A stretch of 64,000 nucleotides of DNA from Hypomyces perniciosus (GCA_008477525.1 SPDT01000010.1:558001-622000), one strand, 5' to 3'; counted from the stretch's first letter, positions 22,237-33,693 are shown. The notes: generated by a model from the letters alone, not told the origin. Translations and numbers: made by a program.

Positions 22237-22766
22237 TGTGAAGGTAGGACTTGGACCTAATTGAAGAAGGAAGAGTCAGTAATGGTCACAGCCACTTGTG
22301 AGATCTCCAAGCAAACTCTGTTGCGCTACTCACCGTGGTCGTCGGGCGGCTCAAACTTGGTGATGGAGATGGAAAGTTGCTACAGGGCCCACGATAAATT
22401 TCACTGATTTTTCCTCAAGAATTTGGTGGGCGGAGACCCTAAGTGGTGGGGGGTACGTACCTTAGCGAGCTGGAAATTTGTGAACACGTGACGCGCCTAA
22501 TTTCGTGCAGCAGCTTAGGGGAGCCTTGGCCGTGCGAATAGACAGTACTAACAGATGGACACTTTAATCCAGATCAGACTCACATTTGGGCCTAATATCA
22601 CACAGCCAGTTGATGATCATTATTTGATACGTTATATACCTGTGGCCATTTTTCCTCTTCCTCTTCTTCTCTCCTTCTTGTAGATCTTATGTCATATTCC
22701 CATCATGTCATAAATATCATACGATGCAAATCATTATCCGTTTTCAATGGTATCCCAACTGTCTCC
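22237..22766 (-). promoter_or_regulatory. RPL4 leader intron and promoter; 3' flank of the CxxC-protein gene
   Basis: On the minus strand a GTGAGT donor at 22333 and an AATTAG acceptor at 22257 bracket a 77-bp intron ending about 20 nt before the RPL4 ATG. Leader introns are common in fungal ribosomal-protein genes. The remainder, to 22766, is the RPL4 promoter and the 3' flank of the next minus-strand gene; I see no other gene. Confidence 0.65.
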
Positions 22767-25492
22767 TCACTCCCACTTCTTCCACTCCCGGCTTAGCCTG
22801 TCGATTTGATCCTCTGTCCACGCATCGCTGCGTCCGTCTCGAACTAGGTTAATGAACTTGGTGTGAATATCTTTCTCGATTTTCAATCTTTCCCGCACCT
22901 TCTCTTCAAGATATTCAGGGTCGTTATTCCGACAAGCCCTCCTGAAAACATCTCTCATCCTAGGAGAGTAAAGTTGACAGGTTGCCACTGGAATTTTCTG
23001 TGGCTTGGGAAAGAAATCTTGAGCAATAACGTTGTCTTCAGCACGTTTTGGACGAACCATATCTTCGTAACACTCCCCACATACAGTAAAGTCGGGGAGA
23101 AATTCCATAGTGTACCAGTATCCATCGGTGACACGGCGGTCCTCGCGACACTCATTCAGGGTGCTTAATCGGCTGAGTGTTATAGAAAGGTCGCCGATAT
23201 CTGGTTTCCGGTTGACCATGAACGCCTTATCCGAGGTTGTTTCAAAAGCATCGAAAAATAAAATAAACTGCTTCCTTTCCGGGGTAAAATGCAAGGCACA
23301 GACATTCCTTGTGAGCTCTTGTCGGGGAGTCAGAGGGACAAAGACGCCGGTCAGGTTTGGCAGTAAAGTCTCAACCATCTTTGCGCAGTGGTAGCAAACT
23401 GTGAACTCGGGGACTGGTCGTCTCGTGTAGGGATCCATGACAGTGAACCAGTTCCGCACATCTTTCCGGCTGCCAGGGCATGGTTGGTTGTGAGAGGCAG
23501 ACATTATATTAGCAATGTGGTAAAAGAGATGCAAGTCCCCCACTCGATGTTTCATTGTAAGCAGCCAGGCGATCCGATACCATGGTGATGACCCAAAGTC
23601 ACAGGCAATCGGGTTGAGCGTCGGGCGAAGCATTGGCTTGAAGAGTGTACGATACTCTGTGTCTGCAAACACACCATCATAGCAATCAGGGCAGATATTG
23701 AAGTCTGTCATTGGTAGCGTAAGCCAATCCATTTTGCCCACCACTGGCTCTGTGTGAGCACATTCTGGGATCTCTGGAAATTGTTGTCCATCCCGCCCCT
23801 TGCTCTCGGAGTAGTGCCGGTAAGACCCAACAACATTGCCGATCCGAACCCCGTCTCTGATGGGATCAAATGACGGAGGCTGCCAGGATTGCGGCAATGG
23901 GGGTACTGGTGGTGTGAGTGACATGACTCTGATTCCCGTGTCATTATTTATTTCAAGGCCATCGATGACGGGCGGGATATGGGGCATAGATGCGATTAGA
24001 GCAATTTCTTCTTGTAGCGGTCCTGCATGATCGCTGCCTTCAAGTCCAATATTCCAAGGGTCATGCGGGTCATCGTCATCTGGATAAGGTAGCGGAGACT
24101 TTCGGGACTCCTGGGATTTTCTTTCAAGATTGATTGGGAATGTAGCAGAGCTTCGAGGGTTGACAAACATTTCGTCAGGCAACTCCGCCAGGCTGGTGGG
24201 CGGAATGGGCATGGTTTGAGTTCTTGATGGAGATCGCGCATTTCGAGAACTATCGCTGTCCCTACGTGCGAGTCCAACACGGTCACGATCGTCCTCAATG
24301 ACCATTGAGTTCCCCCGACGACGCGAATTCCCGAAACTTACATCGCATGAGCAGCTTTGTTGGTGGAGGGGTGAAGCCGTCTTGCCTTCACCATGACCAG
24401 TGCCCGGCCTATATGGTTCGGCCCCGAAATCGCTTCGGGGGGATCTGTTTCCATCCCAATAGCGGGGATCGTTGATTCGATCATTTGACATGGACATGGG
24501 CCGCCTGGAATTGCGAGTCTCAAAATTTGAGCTTGATCGTCCATCCATCGATGGGGTTACGCTTCTCCTGGGGTACACGCCATCACCTCTTCGGTTGTCC
24601 ATGTCACTGAAGTTGCCTTTGGTTGGTGACCGACCGCCGTTAGTCGGCGTACGACCATAGCCATAGTACGTCTTGTCTCGGCCACCTGGTCCATGTTTCG
24701 TTATCTCTGGCGATAGATAATCGCCCACATAAGGACGGGATTGTCGAGGAAGGGGTATGTCTGGCCGAATCGCACTGGCAGCGGATTTGCTTCGATGGTG
24801 TGCCGGTGTCCGGTGTGTCCAATCCTCGTTCAGGTCTGTCTCCAGTCGCGGTAGATCCTGTCTGCTTCCACGTCTCCCCGGACTAGGCACGGCATCATCC
24901 TCAACAGCCTCAACATACGGATGGTTTGTTGGCTCTAGATCGTCATTTCGTCCCTGTTCTGCATCCGAAGATGGCAGCTCCGATGGCGGCTGCTCTGTCG
25001 ACCTTGCCCTTTGGCGAGTCTTGATTCCAGGCACACTGTCCTCAGCCCCACCATCAGAGGTCTTGGGAGGCTTGGATGAGCTTGGCACGATGACAAACCG
25101 ACGCTCGGGGTTGTGTTCGTGGACTTCTATCATGATTGGCTGTTGGTCGATTTCCCCTCTTGACTGGGGCTCCTCCTCGAAAACAGGTGTGATGGTGCTC
25201 CTATGCTCCCTTGCGAGCGAGACAACCTCATCCTCGACACTTGGAGGCGGCGGGTATGACCGACGGCGGTGTGGTCTTTCGCGATGCCATCGAGGAACGT
25301 AGTCAGACATGGACGAGACTGATGATGAAAACGGACGCGACTGAGATTCAGCGAAGGGCCTATAGTAGCCGTCAACATCCAAGTCATGTCATTGGGATAC
25401 AACGGCATAGGTACATACGAGTGGTTGTTTCTAGCTCTGGAGGTATTAAAGAAGCCCGATTTGAGCATGTTTTGGAAATTGTAATCGCTCAT
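22767..25492 (-). CDS. Conserved fungal protein of unknown function with CxxC pairs
   Basis: Exons 25492-25419 and 25359-22767 encode 888 residues. The start needs a 59-bp intron (gtatgt donor, TTGAC branch site, TATAG acceptor): the long frame has an in-frame stop just upstream and no early ATG, while the first exon gives MSDYNFQNMLKSGFFNTSR in good context and joins in phase at PFAESQSRPF. Residues 1 to about 520 are disordered, rich in Arg, Ser and Pro. The C-terminal part is ordered and contains CPDC, CYHC and CGEC pairs with further histidines and cysteines, so metal binding is possible. It ends in a charged helix. I know of no assigned function; similar proteins appear widespread in Pezizomycotina, but I could not search. 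Confidence 0.8.
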
Positions 25493-26854
25493 GTTGTTCT
25501 CGTGTATGTGGGCGTTGAGGCAGAAAGCATATTTTCGAGGAAAAGACAGGACAGGATAGCACTGCAGCCCGATGTGAGGTTGCAAGGCAGTGCAAGACTA
25601 TCAATCAGACAGAGCTATGCAGCAGCCTCGGCGGTCGCCGAAAACGCGGTGATTGCAGCAGCTCTCTAATGGCGGGCAGGACGCACGTCAAAGAAGCAAG
25701 TAACATGTGCTGTTGCTCCCTGCGTGCAAGGTGTGAGATGCAAGTGCAAGATGCAAACAAGGCGAAGACGCTCGAGTGATGGGGAATCCGAGAGACGTCG
25801 GTCAGTGGTTTAATACTCGTAGTGGTTTAGTGGTGCTGCTCCAGACAGCCAACCGACGGATGACATCTTCGGTGGAGCCCCCCGAACCATTCTTAGAACC
25901 TTGGAAGTTAGTGGCGCGCGGCCCGCTCTGAGGGGTCAGCCTCACTACTACCACATTGCCAAGTAGCACCTGGAATTTACCCTGAACAGCTCCCAGTACT
26001 CCGTAATGCCTTTGACAAAGCAATTCCATCCCCATTAAAGATGGGGTTTTTGGCATGGGACGGATCTGAGTCGTCGCCTCATGTTCGCCCTGTTCTTTTG
26101 GGAATAGTCTCACACGGCTTCGCGAAGTTCCGATCATATGGCTTCTTCTCTCACTCAATGAGGACGTGGATGACGGCCAGCTCCCAGGCCATTTATCTGA
26201 GCCTCGGTCAAAGATATCGCACATCAATAGTATTGTATGTAGTCGTGTTGTCTCAAGTGTTTCGCCAGGTGTCTCGTTACACCACCTAGGCTGGTAACAA
26301 AGCACCTGTCCCAGCATCACGACACTCGTAATACCTATTACTACTACTACTGGCATTATCGCACTAGCGCACTCGTTTTGTCGGTGTGATGGCGGCACAG
26401 GAGAAAGTGCCAGAGCCTCTAACAAACCATTTGATGTGGACAACTAATAGTTGAAAAGAAACGTGAGGAATTTGCCAAAGCCGCGCCATATAAGGGTAGA
26501 AGAAAATGACATTAACATACATGAAGATCTGTCCACCTTTCTGTCAACAACGGGCACCATCTCGGACTAGAGGTAATATTATTGTTTCAATCTGCAACTT
26601 GTCCACTTCTAGATAGACACTCCGTAGACTATTAGCCTGCAACGCATTATTGCTACGCGATATATGAGAAAACATAACCTGTCATATTAACCGTTTTCTT
26701 AATCTTCATCATACCCCCCGCCATGCTGTATCCCAGAACACCATAGTCATGTCTAATTAATTCGGATATCTGCAGTAAGATTCTGTGCATCGGAGGGATC
26801 AGGCCGGGTGATACTCCATGCTCGTGCTGCCAGCCATTGCGTCGATCTGTAACA
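25493..26854. other. Intergenic stretch of 1.4 kb without a supported gene
   Basis: It contains the promoter of the CxxC-protein gene and the 3' flank of the Pga2-like gene. A minus-strand frame (25802-26443) has no ATG near its start, no recognisable domain and contains the intergenic 9-mer TACTCCGTA at 25997. I do not call it coding. Confidence 0.6.
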
Positions 26855-27406
26855 CTAATCGACCAAGTACTCCTGGATGTCCGCATCCTCCGCCTCTTCC
26901 TCCCGTCTCTTTTCCTCAGCCTCGAGCATCTGCCTCAACACTTTCCTTTGCCTGACTCTCGCCCTTGAGCCCCAGTCCGCACCAGAGCCATCGGCACGCT
27001 CATCCACGTCCTCGTCTTCCTCGGCCACTGATTTCAGGCCCCGTATATCGTTTGGTGAAAGCTTTGCGGCTTCCTCCTTGGCTTTCCTCTCCTGTTCTTC
27101 CTGCTGCTCCATCTTCCTGACAGCGACCTTGGTGGATAACTTCATGATGTAGGGCCGCAGCAGCATATAACCACCAACAAAGACAGTGAGGCGAATCCAA
27201 GACTGTAGACTCATGTTGTTGAAGCCGCTCTGAATGTTTCTGCTTGCATTTTCTCCATATTGGGCCAACTTGGAAACAACGAGCCCCAATGGGTTGAGAG
27301 TGGCTTGTTCAGCACCCTGCTGATGTGGTTGAGACTCCATGATCTTGGGAATGCTGTTCTCATAAACGAAACGCGTATCGTTTGGCAGGAGGCTGGAACT
27401 TTTCAT
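26855..27406 (-). CDS. PGA2: Pga2-like protein-trafficking membrane protein
   Basis: A single-exon frame of 183 residues. One membrane segment, WIRLTVFVGGYMLLRPYIMKL, is followed by a long charged coiled region (KMEQQEEQERKAKEEAAKL) and a C-terminal acidic/basic helix ending EYLVD. This architecture and the SWIRL...GGYMLLRPY motif fit the Pga2 family, small ER-associated proteins affecting processing and trafficking of secretory cargo in yeast. An alternative start at residue 23 (ATG 27340, MESQPHQQ) gives 161 residues. A TATATATT lies only about 40 nt upstream of the first ATG, so the shorter form is quite possible. Confidence 0.75.
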   Translation of the reverse strand: MKSSSLLPNDTRFVYENSIPKIMESQPHQQGAEQATLNPLGLVVSKLAQYGENASRNIQSGFNNMSLQSWIRLTVFVGGYMLLRPYIMKLSTKVAVRKMEQQEEQERKAKEEAAKLSPNDIRGLKSVAEEDEDVDERADGSGADWGSRARVRQRKVLRQMLEAEEKRREEEAEDADIQEYLVD

Positions 27407-28220
27407 GGGGGTTTGATGAATTGAAAGAAAGGAACGCTTAATATATATGATTTCGTGAATTGATTAAAGGTTATTTTGCCGCATAAAGATATGTGGAAGA
27501 ATGCGGATGCAAACTCACTCCTCGAAGGCGGCGGAAGTTTTTGTCGCGTTCTGACCTGCTGGCAATTTTGGTTAGTGAGTACGGAGGCTCCGTATGGTTT
27601 CTCCGAGAGAGCCGGTTGGGTCTGACGGGCCGAGCGTCTAAAGATACCAGGCACGAAGTAGTATAACCAGGCACTATAGAGAAGTTGCAAGCTGGGATAT
27701 AGCAGTGAAAATAAGGCCAGAGAAATAGTATTGAGCCGAAATCGAGGTGTTATTTCAAAGGACATTCAACTGATTCCTAATTCCCAATAAACTATTGGAC
27801 AGGCCGTAGGTTTGTGCACTCCGTATTACCGGGTCTACGTGTTGAGCGCCGAGGCTCCGGATGTCACTCAGAGCTTCCGGCCAACCACGTCTGATCAGTT
27901 GTTTTTCAATGGGACCGATTAATATGTAAAATAGATATTCATAAAATCTCGATGCTTGCTCGAAGTCATGGTAAGATGAGCCTACTATTGGTTGTAGCAC
28001 ACATCGACAGTTGATTTCGTAGTGGAATCACGTGACATCGATTTTGATAGTGGCACAACCCCTGTCGAAGTCTACTAGTTAGGCAAAAGCTCTGTGCCGA
28101 AGAGCTCACAAAAATTTCGATCCAGATCCTCAGAACGAGTGACCTGACGTTCTGCACTCCCCCGCCCCCATTCATTCCTTTCTTCTTTCGCCGTGTATTC
28201 TTTAATATTTGCAGTGCAAA
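27407..28220. promoter_or_regulatory. Divergent promoter region, Pga2-like gene / mitochondrial EF-Tu
   Basis: It serves both 5' ends. TATATATT is at about 27441-27448 on the Pga2 side. A pyrimidine-rich stretch (CATTCCTTTCTTCTTTCGCC) precedes the EF-Tu start. Minus-strand frames here (27403-27765, 27755-28000) have no recognised domain. Confidence 0.55.
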
Positions 28221-29673
28221 ATGTCGACTGCTTTCAGATCAATTGCGCCGTTCCTGCGGACTGCGCGCCACGGCCTGCGGGCTGGCAATGCCAACCCTCT
28301 TCAGTCCGCTCTTAAGAACAACAGAAACGCTGCTGGTGTTCTTAACCTTGCGCGCACGTATGCCGTCTTTGAGCGATCAAAGCCTCACGTAAACATTGGT
28401 ATGGTATTTATATCAAACAAAAGCGCATCTACCTCGCTAACATGCTTTTCCAAGGAACCATTGGTCACGTCGATCACGGAAAGGTATAATCTCTCATTGA
28501 TGCCTCAGAGAGGCTAATATTGACTGTTCCGTGCTTCAGACAACTCTCTCTGCCGCTATCACCAAGAGGCAAGCCGAAAAGGGCCTTGCCAACTTCCTTG
28601 AGTATGGCGCTATTGACAAGGCCCCCGAGGAGCGAAAGCGTGGTATTACCATCTCCACGGCGCACATTGAATACTCAACGGACAACCGACACTACTCCCA
28701 CGTCGACTGCCCTGGCCACGCCGATTACATCAAGAACATGATTACTGGTGCGGCCAACATGGATGGCGCCATCATTGTCGTCGCCGCTTCCGACGGTCAG
28801 ATGCCCCAGACCCGTGAACACTTGTTGCTGGCCCGACAGGTCGGTGTCCAGAAGATTGTTGTCTTCGTCAACAAGGTCGATGCTATTGACGACCCCGAAA
28901 TGTTGGAGCTTGTCGAGATGGAGATGCGTGAGCTTCTCACCACCTATGGCTTTGAGGGAGACGAAACCCCTGTCATCATGGGCTCTGCTCTGATGGCCCT
29001 CAACAACCAGAAGCCCGAGATTGGCCAGCAAAAGATCGATGAGCTGCTGAAGGCTGTGGATGAGTGGATCCCTACCCCCGAGCGTGATATGGAGAAGCCT
29101 TTCCTCATGTCCGTTGAGGATGTCTTCTCCATCTCTGGCCGTGGTACCGTCGTCTCTGGACGTGTCGAGCGTGGTGTCCTGAAGCGTGATGAGGAAGTTG
29201 AGCTTGTTGGCAAGGGCGTCGAGACCATCAAGACCAAGGTCACCGACATCGAGACATTCAAGAAGTCTTGCGATCGGTCTCAGGCTGGTGACAACTCTGG
29301 TCTGCTCATTCGAGGTATCCGCCGCGAGGACGTCCGTCGTGGTATGGTTGTCTGCAAGCCTGGCACCGTCAAGTCGCACAAGCAATTCCTTGCCTCCCTC
29401 TATGTCCTCACGAAGGAGGAAGGCGGTCGTCACACTGGTTTCCACGAGCACTACCGACCCCAGCTTTACCTCCGTACCTCTGATGAATCCGTCGACCTGA
29501 CCTTCCCCGAGGGCACCGCTGATTCTTCAAGCAAGATGGTCATGCCCGGTGACAACGTCGAGATGGTTATCACTCTGACCAACCCCAACGCTGTTGAGGT
29601 TGGCCAGCGATTCAACATCCGTGAGGGTGGCAGGACTGTGGCCACTGGTCTGATCACCCGTATCATGCAGTAA
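28221..29673 (+). CDS. TUF1: Mitochondrial translation elongation factor Tu
   Basis: Exons 28221-28398, 28455-28483 and 28540-29673 give 446 residues, close to yeast Tuf1. A basic, serine- and alanine-rich presequence (to about residue 48) targets the matrix. GTPase motifs are GHVDHGKT (63-70), the switch region [30 protein letters not shown] and GSAL. Domain II/III landmarks include [13 protein letters not shown] and the C-terminal [11 protein letters not shown]. It delivers aminoacyl-tRNA to mitochondrial ribosomes. The P-loop is encoded almost wholly by a 29-nt exon between two short introns (56 bp each). The bacterial-type sequence confirms the organellar rather than cytosolic factor. Confidence 0.97.
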
Positions 29674-30392
29674 GCCTCCTGCTATAAGTCATCAGTTGGC
29701 GTGGGATATGGGGAAACGAAGCTCTCCTGGAACTTAGACGGGTCACGAAATAACGCTCATGTACAAATTTCGGAGTCTCTCATTCGAGCCACAAGAGCTC
29801 ATGTATAACTGTGGGAGAGGGTTGGCTCAAAGATCTCCACTCTGCTTCTTTCTAATGTCTTTGATATATGATGATGTATGTACTTTAGACGGGCTTGGGA
29901 GGGGCAGTAATAAAAAATGTAAAAGTTCTTGATTTAAACCTCGAGGGGCTGTGGATGGCATCGGGTGATATACTGCCGCAGAATGGAGGTGCAATACACA
30001 AAATGGAGCTGCCAGAATCACGAATTTCATACGAGCCTGGCACACCTTTGAGGGTCTGCGGGCAGGATCCCGCCATGTTCTGAGTCCAAGATGTCATGCA
30101 TGATTGGATTGTTTCCGGCCATGTGCACCATATTCCTTTGGGATCGCTCTGAGCATCGACATAGGGAAAGTGTGTATTCGGAGGCGCATCATATTTTGTT
30201 CCAATGCAATGGTATTCGTCTATCCTCGGAGGATGTTCGTCAGACGCACGATCTTTTCTCAAAACCAAGCCGTCCATTAAACTCCGGTTCCAAGCGGCCG
30301 CCCTCCGAGTGCTTTTTGTGAGGTCATCAAAATGCAGCACGCATCCATCCGCCCATCTTCTATTCCCACCCCTCGGAAGCCCTATAGCTCCT
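29674..30392. other. Convergent 3' intergenic region
   Basis: It lies between the 3' ends of the EF-Tu gene and the S29 gene. Frames at 29885-30340 (-) and 30204-30407 (+) show no domain. Nothing else seen. Confidence 0.6.
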
Positions 30393-30740
30393 TTATCGGT
30401 ACTGTGAATCGAAAGTATGTCAGTCTTCGTCCTGACGTGAATCGTTGCCTCCTCCCATAGCTCTCTCGTTTCCAGCTGCTCACCTTGTGGAAGCCGATGT
30501 CCTTAGCCTTCTCTCGGAAGCATTGACGGCACAGGTTAAGGTCGTACTTGCGGATCAGACCAGCCTTGTGCTTGCAGACGCGGCTGTAAAAGAAGAGCAA
30601 CTGTTAGCAACTCCACGAACCCCCCGACAGACAAGTTCCGTGAACACAAAAAAAAAAACAAAATGGTAGGCTCCATACCACTGGCGAGAGCCCTTGCCGT
30701 AGTTTCGCGGGCGCGAGTTCCAGACGCTTTCGTGAGACAT
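30393..30740 (-). CDS. RPS29: 40S ribosomal protein S29 (uS14)
   Basis: Exons 30740-30679, 30583-30484 and 30401-30393 give 56 residues, the exact length of yeast Rps29. The sequence [18 protein letters not shown] is followed by the zinc-binding cysteines C21-x2-C24 and C39-x2-C42 and ends GFHKYR. It is a small-subunit head protein. The last coding exon is only 9 nt (TAC CGA TAA), after an 82-bp intron with a CTGAC branch site. No single open frame spans the gene. Confidence 0.95.
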
Positions 30741-31245
30741 GATTGCGGTTGTGGTGCGGTTGGAAGAGGGTGATTTCGCGAGGGCTGACAGTGGGCGTAA
30801 ATTTTGTGTGAATTTGTCAATGGCCGACCACCAACCGATTGGAGGGTTGCCAGCCCCAGCGAAGCGGGCCACCTACCCACGCCCGTTTGTGCGATATCAC
30901 GTGAGGAATCTCATGACTACTTATCTTATCATCACGTGCTACACCAATGGATAGGCCCCGCCGTCTCAGAGCTTTGGTGGGGCCGAGGGCCGCTTGACGC
31001 CCGGCGACTTGGGTACTATTAGGTCCCTACTAAGATCTGAGGCCGTTTGCAAGCTGTCCTCTTCAAAGTCCGGCTGCTTATACTAACAGCCCAATCAGAC
31101 TGATTTCGAAGCATTGCTGATTACGCGAATCTCATACGTGGTCAGAACATACATATTCTCATCTCGGCATCTTCTGCTGGGCTTCCATTGAGTTCATTCA
31201 TTGACAACACCAACCCATTGTCCGCCATATATATAATACGACGTC
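30741..31245. promoter_or_regulatory. Divergent promoter region, RPS29 / disulfide isomerase
   Basis: It holds the 5' flanks of both genes. A TATATATAA lies at about 31228-31236, only 10-15 nt before the isomerase ATG. CACGTG-like words occur at about 30899 and 30933 (TCACGTG). Confidence 0.5.
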
Positions 31246-32431
31246 ATGGTTTTGATCAAGAGCTTCGTGCTCGCCGCTTTGGCCACATCTGTGGCGGCGA
31301 AATCGGCCGTTATCGACCTGATTCCATCCAACTTTGACGACCTGGTGTTTTCAGGGAAGCCCACTCTCGTGGAGTTCTTTGCTCCCTGGTGCGGTCACTG
31401 TAAGAGCCTTGCCCCAGTGTATGAGGACCTGGCACTCGCCTTCGAAAATGCGAAGGACAAGGTGCAGATTGCCAAGGTGGACGCCGATGCCGAACGGGAC
31501 CTGGGCAAGCGATTTGGAATCCAGGGCTTCCCTACTTTGAAGTTCTTCGATGGCAAGAGCGACAAGCCCGAGGAGTACAATGGAGGCCGGGATCTTGAGA
31601 GTCTGACCGCGTTCATTACCGAGAAGACCGGTGCCAAGAGCAAGAAGAAGCTGGAGATGCCCAGCAATATCGTTATGTTGACTGACACTACGTTCCCGGA
31701 GACCATTGGAGGCGACAAGCACGTTTTCGTAGCGTTGACTGCTCCATGGTGCGGCCGTAAGTAGCTGATGACGCCCCAATTTATCAACATGGCTGCTAAT
31801 CACACGGTCCTATTCAGACTGCAAGAACCTGGCTCCTATTTGGGAGCAACTCGCGACCGACTACGCCAACGATGAGAACGTTGTGATTGCCAAGGTCGAG
31901 GAAGGCGGCAACACCAAGGCTGTTCTTAAGGAACAGGGTGTTGCTTCTTTCCCTACCATCAGGTTCTTCCCTGCTGGTAGCAAGAAGGCCATCGACTACG
32001 ACGGTGCTGGCCGAGAGGAGAAGGACTTCCTCAACTTTGTCAATGAGAAGGCCGGAACACACCGTGTTGTTGGTGGTGGACTTGATGAGGCTGCTGGTAC
32101 TGTCGCATCACTGGATGCCATCGTGTCCAAGCTGATTGGTGGCACCGTGCTTGCGGAGGCGGCTGCCGAAGCTAAGGAGGAGGCCTTGAAGTTGAAGGAG
32201 ACCGCACATGCCAAGTTCTCCGAGTACTACGTCCGCGTCTTCGATAAGCTGAGCAAGAATGAGGGGTACGTTGCCAAGGAGCTTGCTAGACTTCAGAAAA
32301 TCTTGGCCAAGGGTGGCCTGGCTACCGCTAAGCGGGATGAGCTCCAGAGCAAGACCAACGTGCTGCGCAAGTTTGTTCAGAAGGTCGCCGAGAAGGCCGA
32401 GGAGACCAAGGAGGCCAAGGAGGAGCTGTAA
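31246..32431 (+). CDS. ER protein disulfide isomerase, Erp38/TigA type
   Basis: Exons 31246-31756 and 31818-32431 give 374 residues. A signal peptide (MVLIKSFVLAALATSVAAK) is followed by two thioredoxin domains with CGHC active sites at residues 49-52 and 169-172; the second active site is split by the intron. The C-terminal 110 residues form the alpha-helical ERp29c-like domain (AEAKEEALKLKETAHAKF, GYVAKELARLQKIL). It should catalyse disulfide formation and rearrangement in the ER. The chain ends KEEL rather than HDEL or KDEL, which may be a weak retention signal. It is divergent from RPS29. Confidence 0.93.
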
Positions 32432-32621
32432 GCAAATGCAAACTCCAGGAATATGAACAAAAAAGATGAGGAAAGGCACCAGGAAAGGGCTGAAAAGCGC
32501 CATACTATATAAAGCGTGGTTTGCAGCTATCATGGAATATCATCACACAGCTAAGATACACTGAACGCCCCTGATTCTATCACGTGTCCGACCCAAATCT
32601 CCTTTAGTGACAAACATGTGA

Positions 32622-33063
32622 TTAAGACTTTGGTGATGTTGAAGGCCCCCCTTCTTTGGGCTTCTCGAGCAATGCTGCTTCCAGATTATCGAGTCTGCGT
32701 GACATCTCGTCCACTTGTCTTACACGTTAGTGCTTAGCGCCAGCGCAATACTACGGACATCACCCACTCTTGGCAAATATCTCAGATGAGACACCAGCAA
32801 ACTTGTTAGACAAGGAGTTTAGAAGCTCTTCCACAGCGGCCGAGACATCGGCATGACCATCTTCGGAGTTCTATGAATGAGTCAGTTAAAGATACGAAAG
32901 GAGAAGCCCATTAAGCAGTCTTCAGACACCTCCATGCCGCAAAGTAAACCTGGAGGTGTTTGGTGAGGGGTTTCGTGCAAAGGAGTGGTATGGATAATAT
33001 CCTCAAAGACGGGAGACGCACAGTGGGCTGATTAGACGTGGTTGAGTCGCGGTTTGAAGACAT
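32622..33063 (-). CDS. Heat shock factor-binding protein 1 (HSBP1) homologue
   Basis: Assembled from three short exons, 33063-33022, 32870-32764 and 32718-32622, giving 81 residues. The core VSAAVEELLNSLSNKFAGVSSEIFAK...VDEMSRRLDNLEAAL matches the HSBP1 coiled coil (a heptad-repeat trimer that binds the heat-shock factor trimerisation region). Intron 1 is 151 bp (GTGCGT donor), intron 2 only 45 bp (GTGATG donor, CTAAC branch site close to the acceptor). As spliced here, three residues (SGQ) are inserted relative to the usual family spacing between the two helices, so the exact second donor is uncertain. It is divergent from the DscA gene. Confidence 0.8.
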
Positions 33064-33693
33064 GGCGGGATGATAATGGTAGGGCGATATGTCCCCAAGC
33101 AACAGTGAAGAAACAAAGACTGGGGACGTGACTCGCTCAAAGATAAGTTGCTTTAACAGCCAAGTGACTCGAATTTGGGAAATGGTAGACACTTTATAGA
33201 CCGGCCCCGTGTTGGTTCTGTTTGCCGACGTAAGAGGAAATGGAGTGTTATGTTGCAGCACCACAAAACGCAGGGAGCCTGGCAGAGAGGCGTTAGTTTA
33301 TTTCAGTACCTGCGGATGCAAGCCACAGTACCTAGGTAATGACAACCTACCCTACCGGAATAATTACTAGGGGCGCGGCTCCGTAACACTGCCTGCTACA
33401 GCGCTCCCCCACTGTGCCAGCTGTGCTTCGCCCGATTGGCAGCGCCTTAATTACAGCGGACTCCGAATAAGATCCGGTTTCGTCATCGTCTAGCTGTCAC
33501 TTGGCATCATCCATCAACCGATATCTCACTTGCATAATACTACTATATCTGACGTCTCAGGATAGGCCTGCGCAATCTAGTACTCGACTTTGCGCCGAAA
33601 TCGCCGGTTATATATCGCTCTGGAACGATAACACTAGTATCATGGTAGCACCATAATCGATCTGCAGTCTCGACGACGGCGCCTGGGCCCGGC
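33064..33693. promoter_or_regulatory. Divergent promoter region, HSBP1 homologue / DscA, with a short uORF
   Basis: It serves both genes. At 33642-33656 a short upstream reading frame (ATG GTA GCA CCA TAA, four codons) ends 37 nt before the DscA ATG, if transcription starts upstream of it. TATATATC lies at 33609-33616. Confidence 0.5.

Noticed and set aside
25802..26443. Minus-strand frame of 213 codons
   Set aside because: It begins at TTG rather than ATG, shows no domain, and includes the intergenic 9-mer TACTCCGTA at 25997.
27403..27765. Minus-strand frame of 120 codons with a hydrophobic N-terminus
   Set aside because: It lies in the divergent promoter between the Pga2-like gene and EF-Tu and has no recognisable domain; the hydrophobic stretch is explained by AT-rich DNA.
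28675..29451. Minus-strand frame of 258 codons
   Set aside because: Antisense shadow of the highly codon-biased EF-Tu exon.
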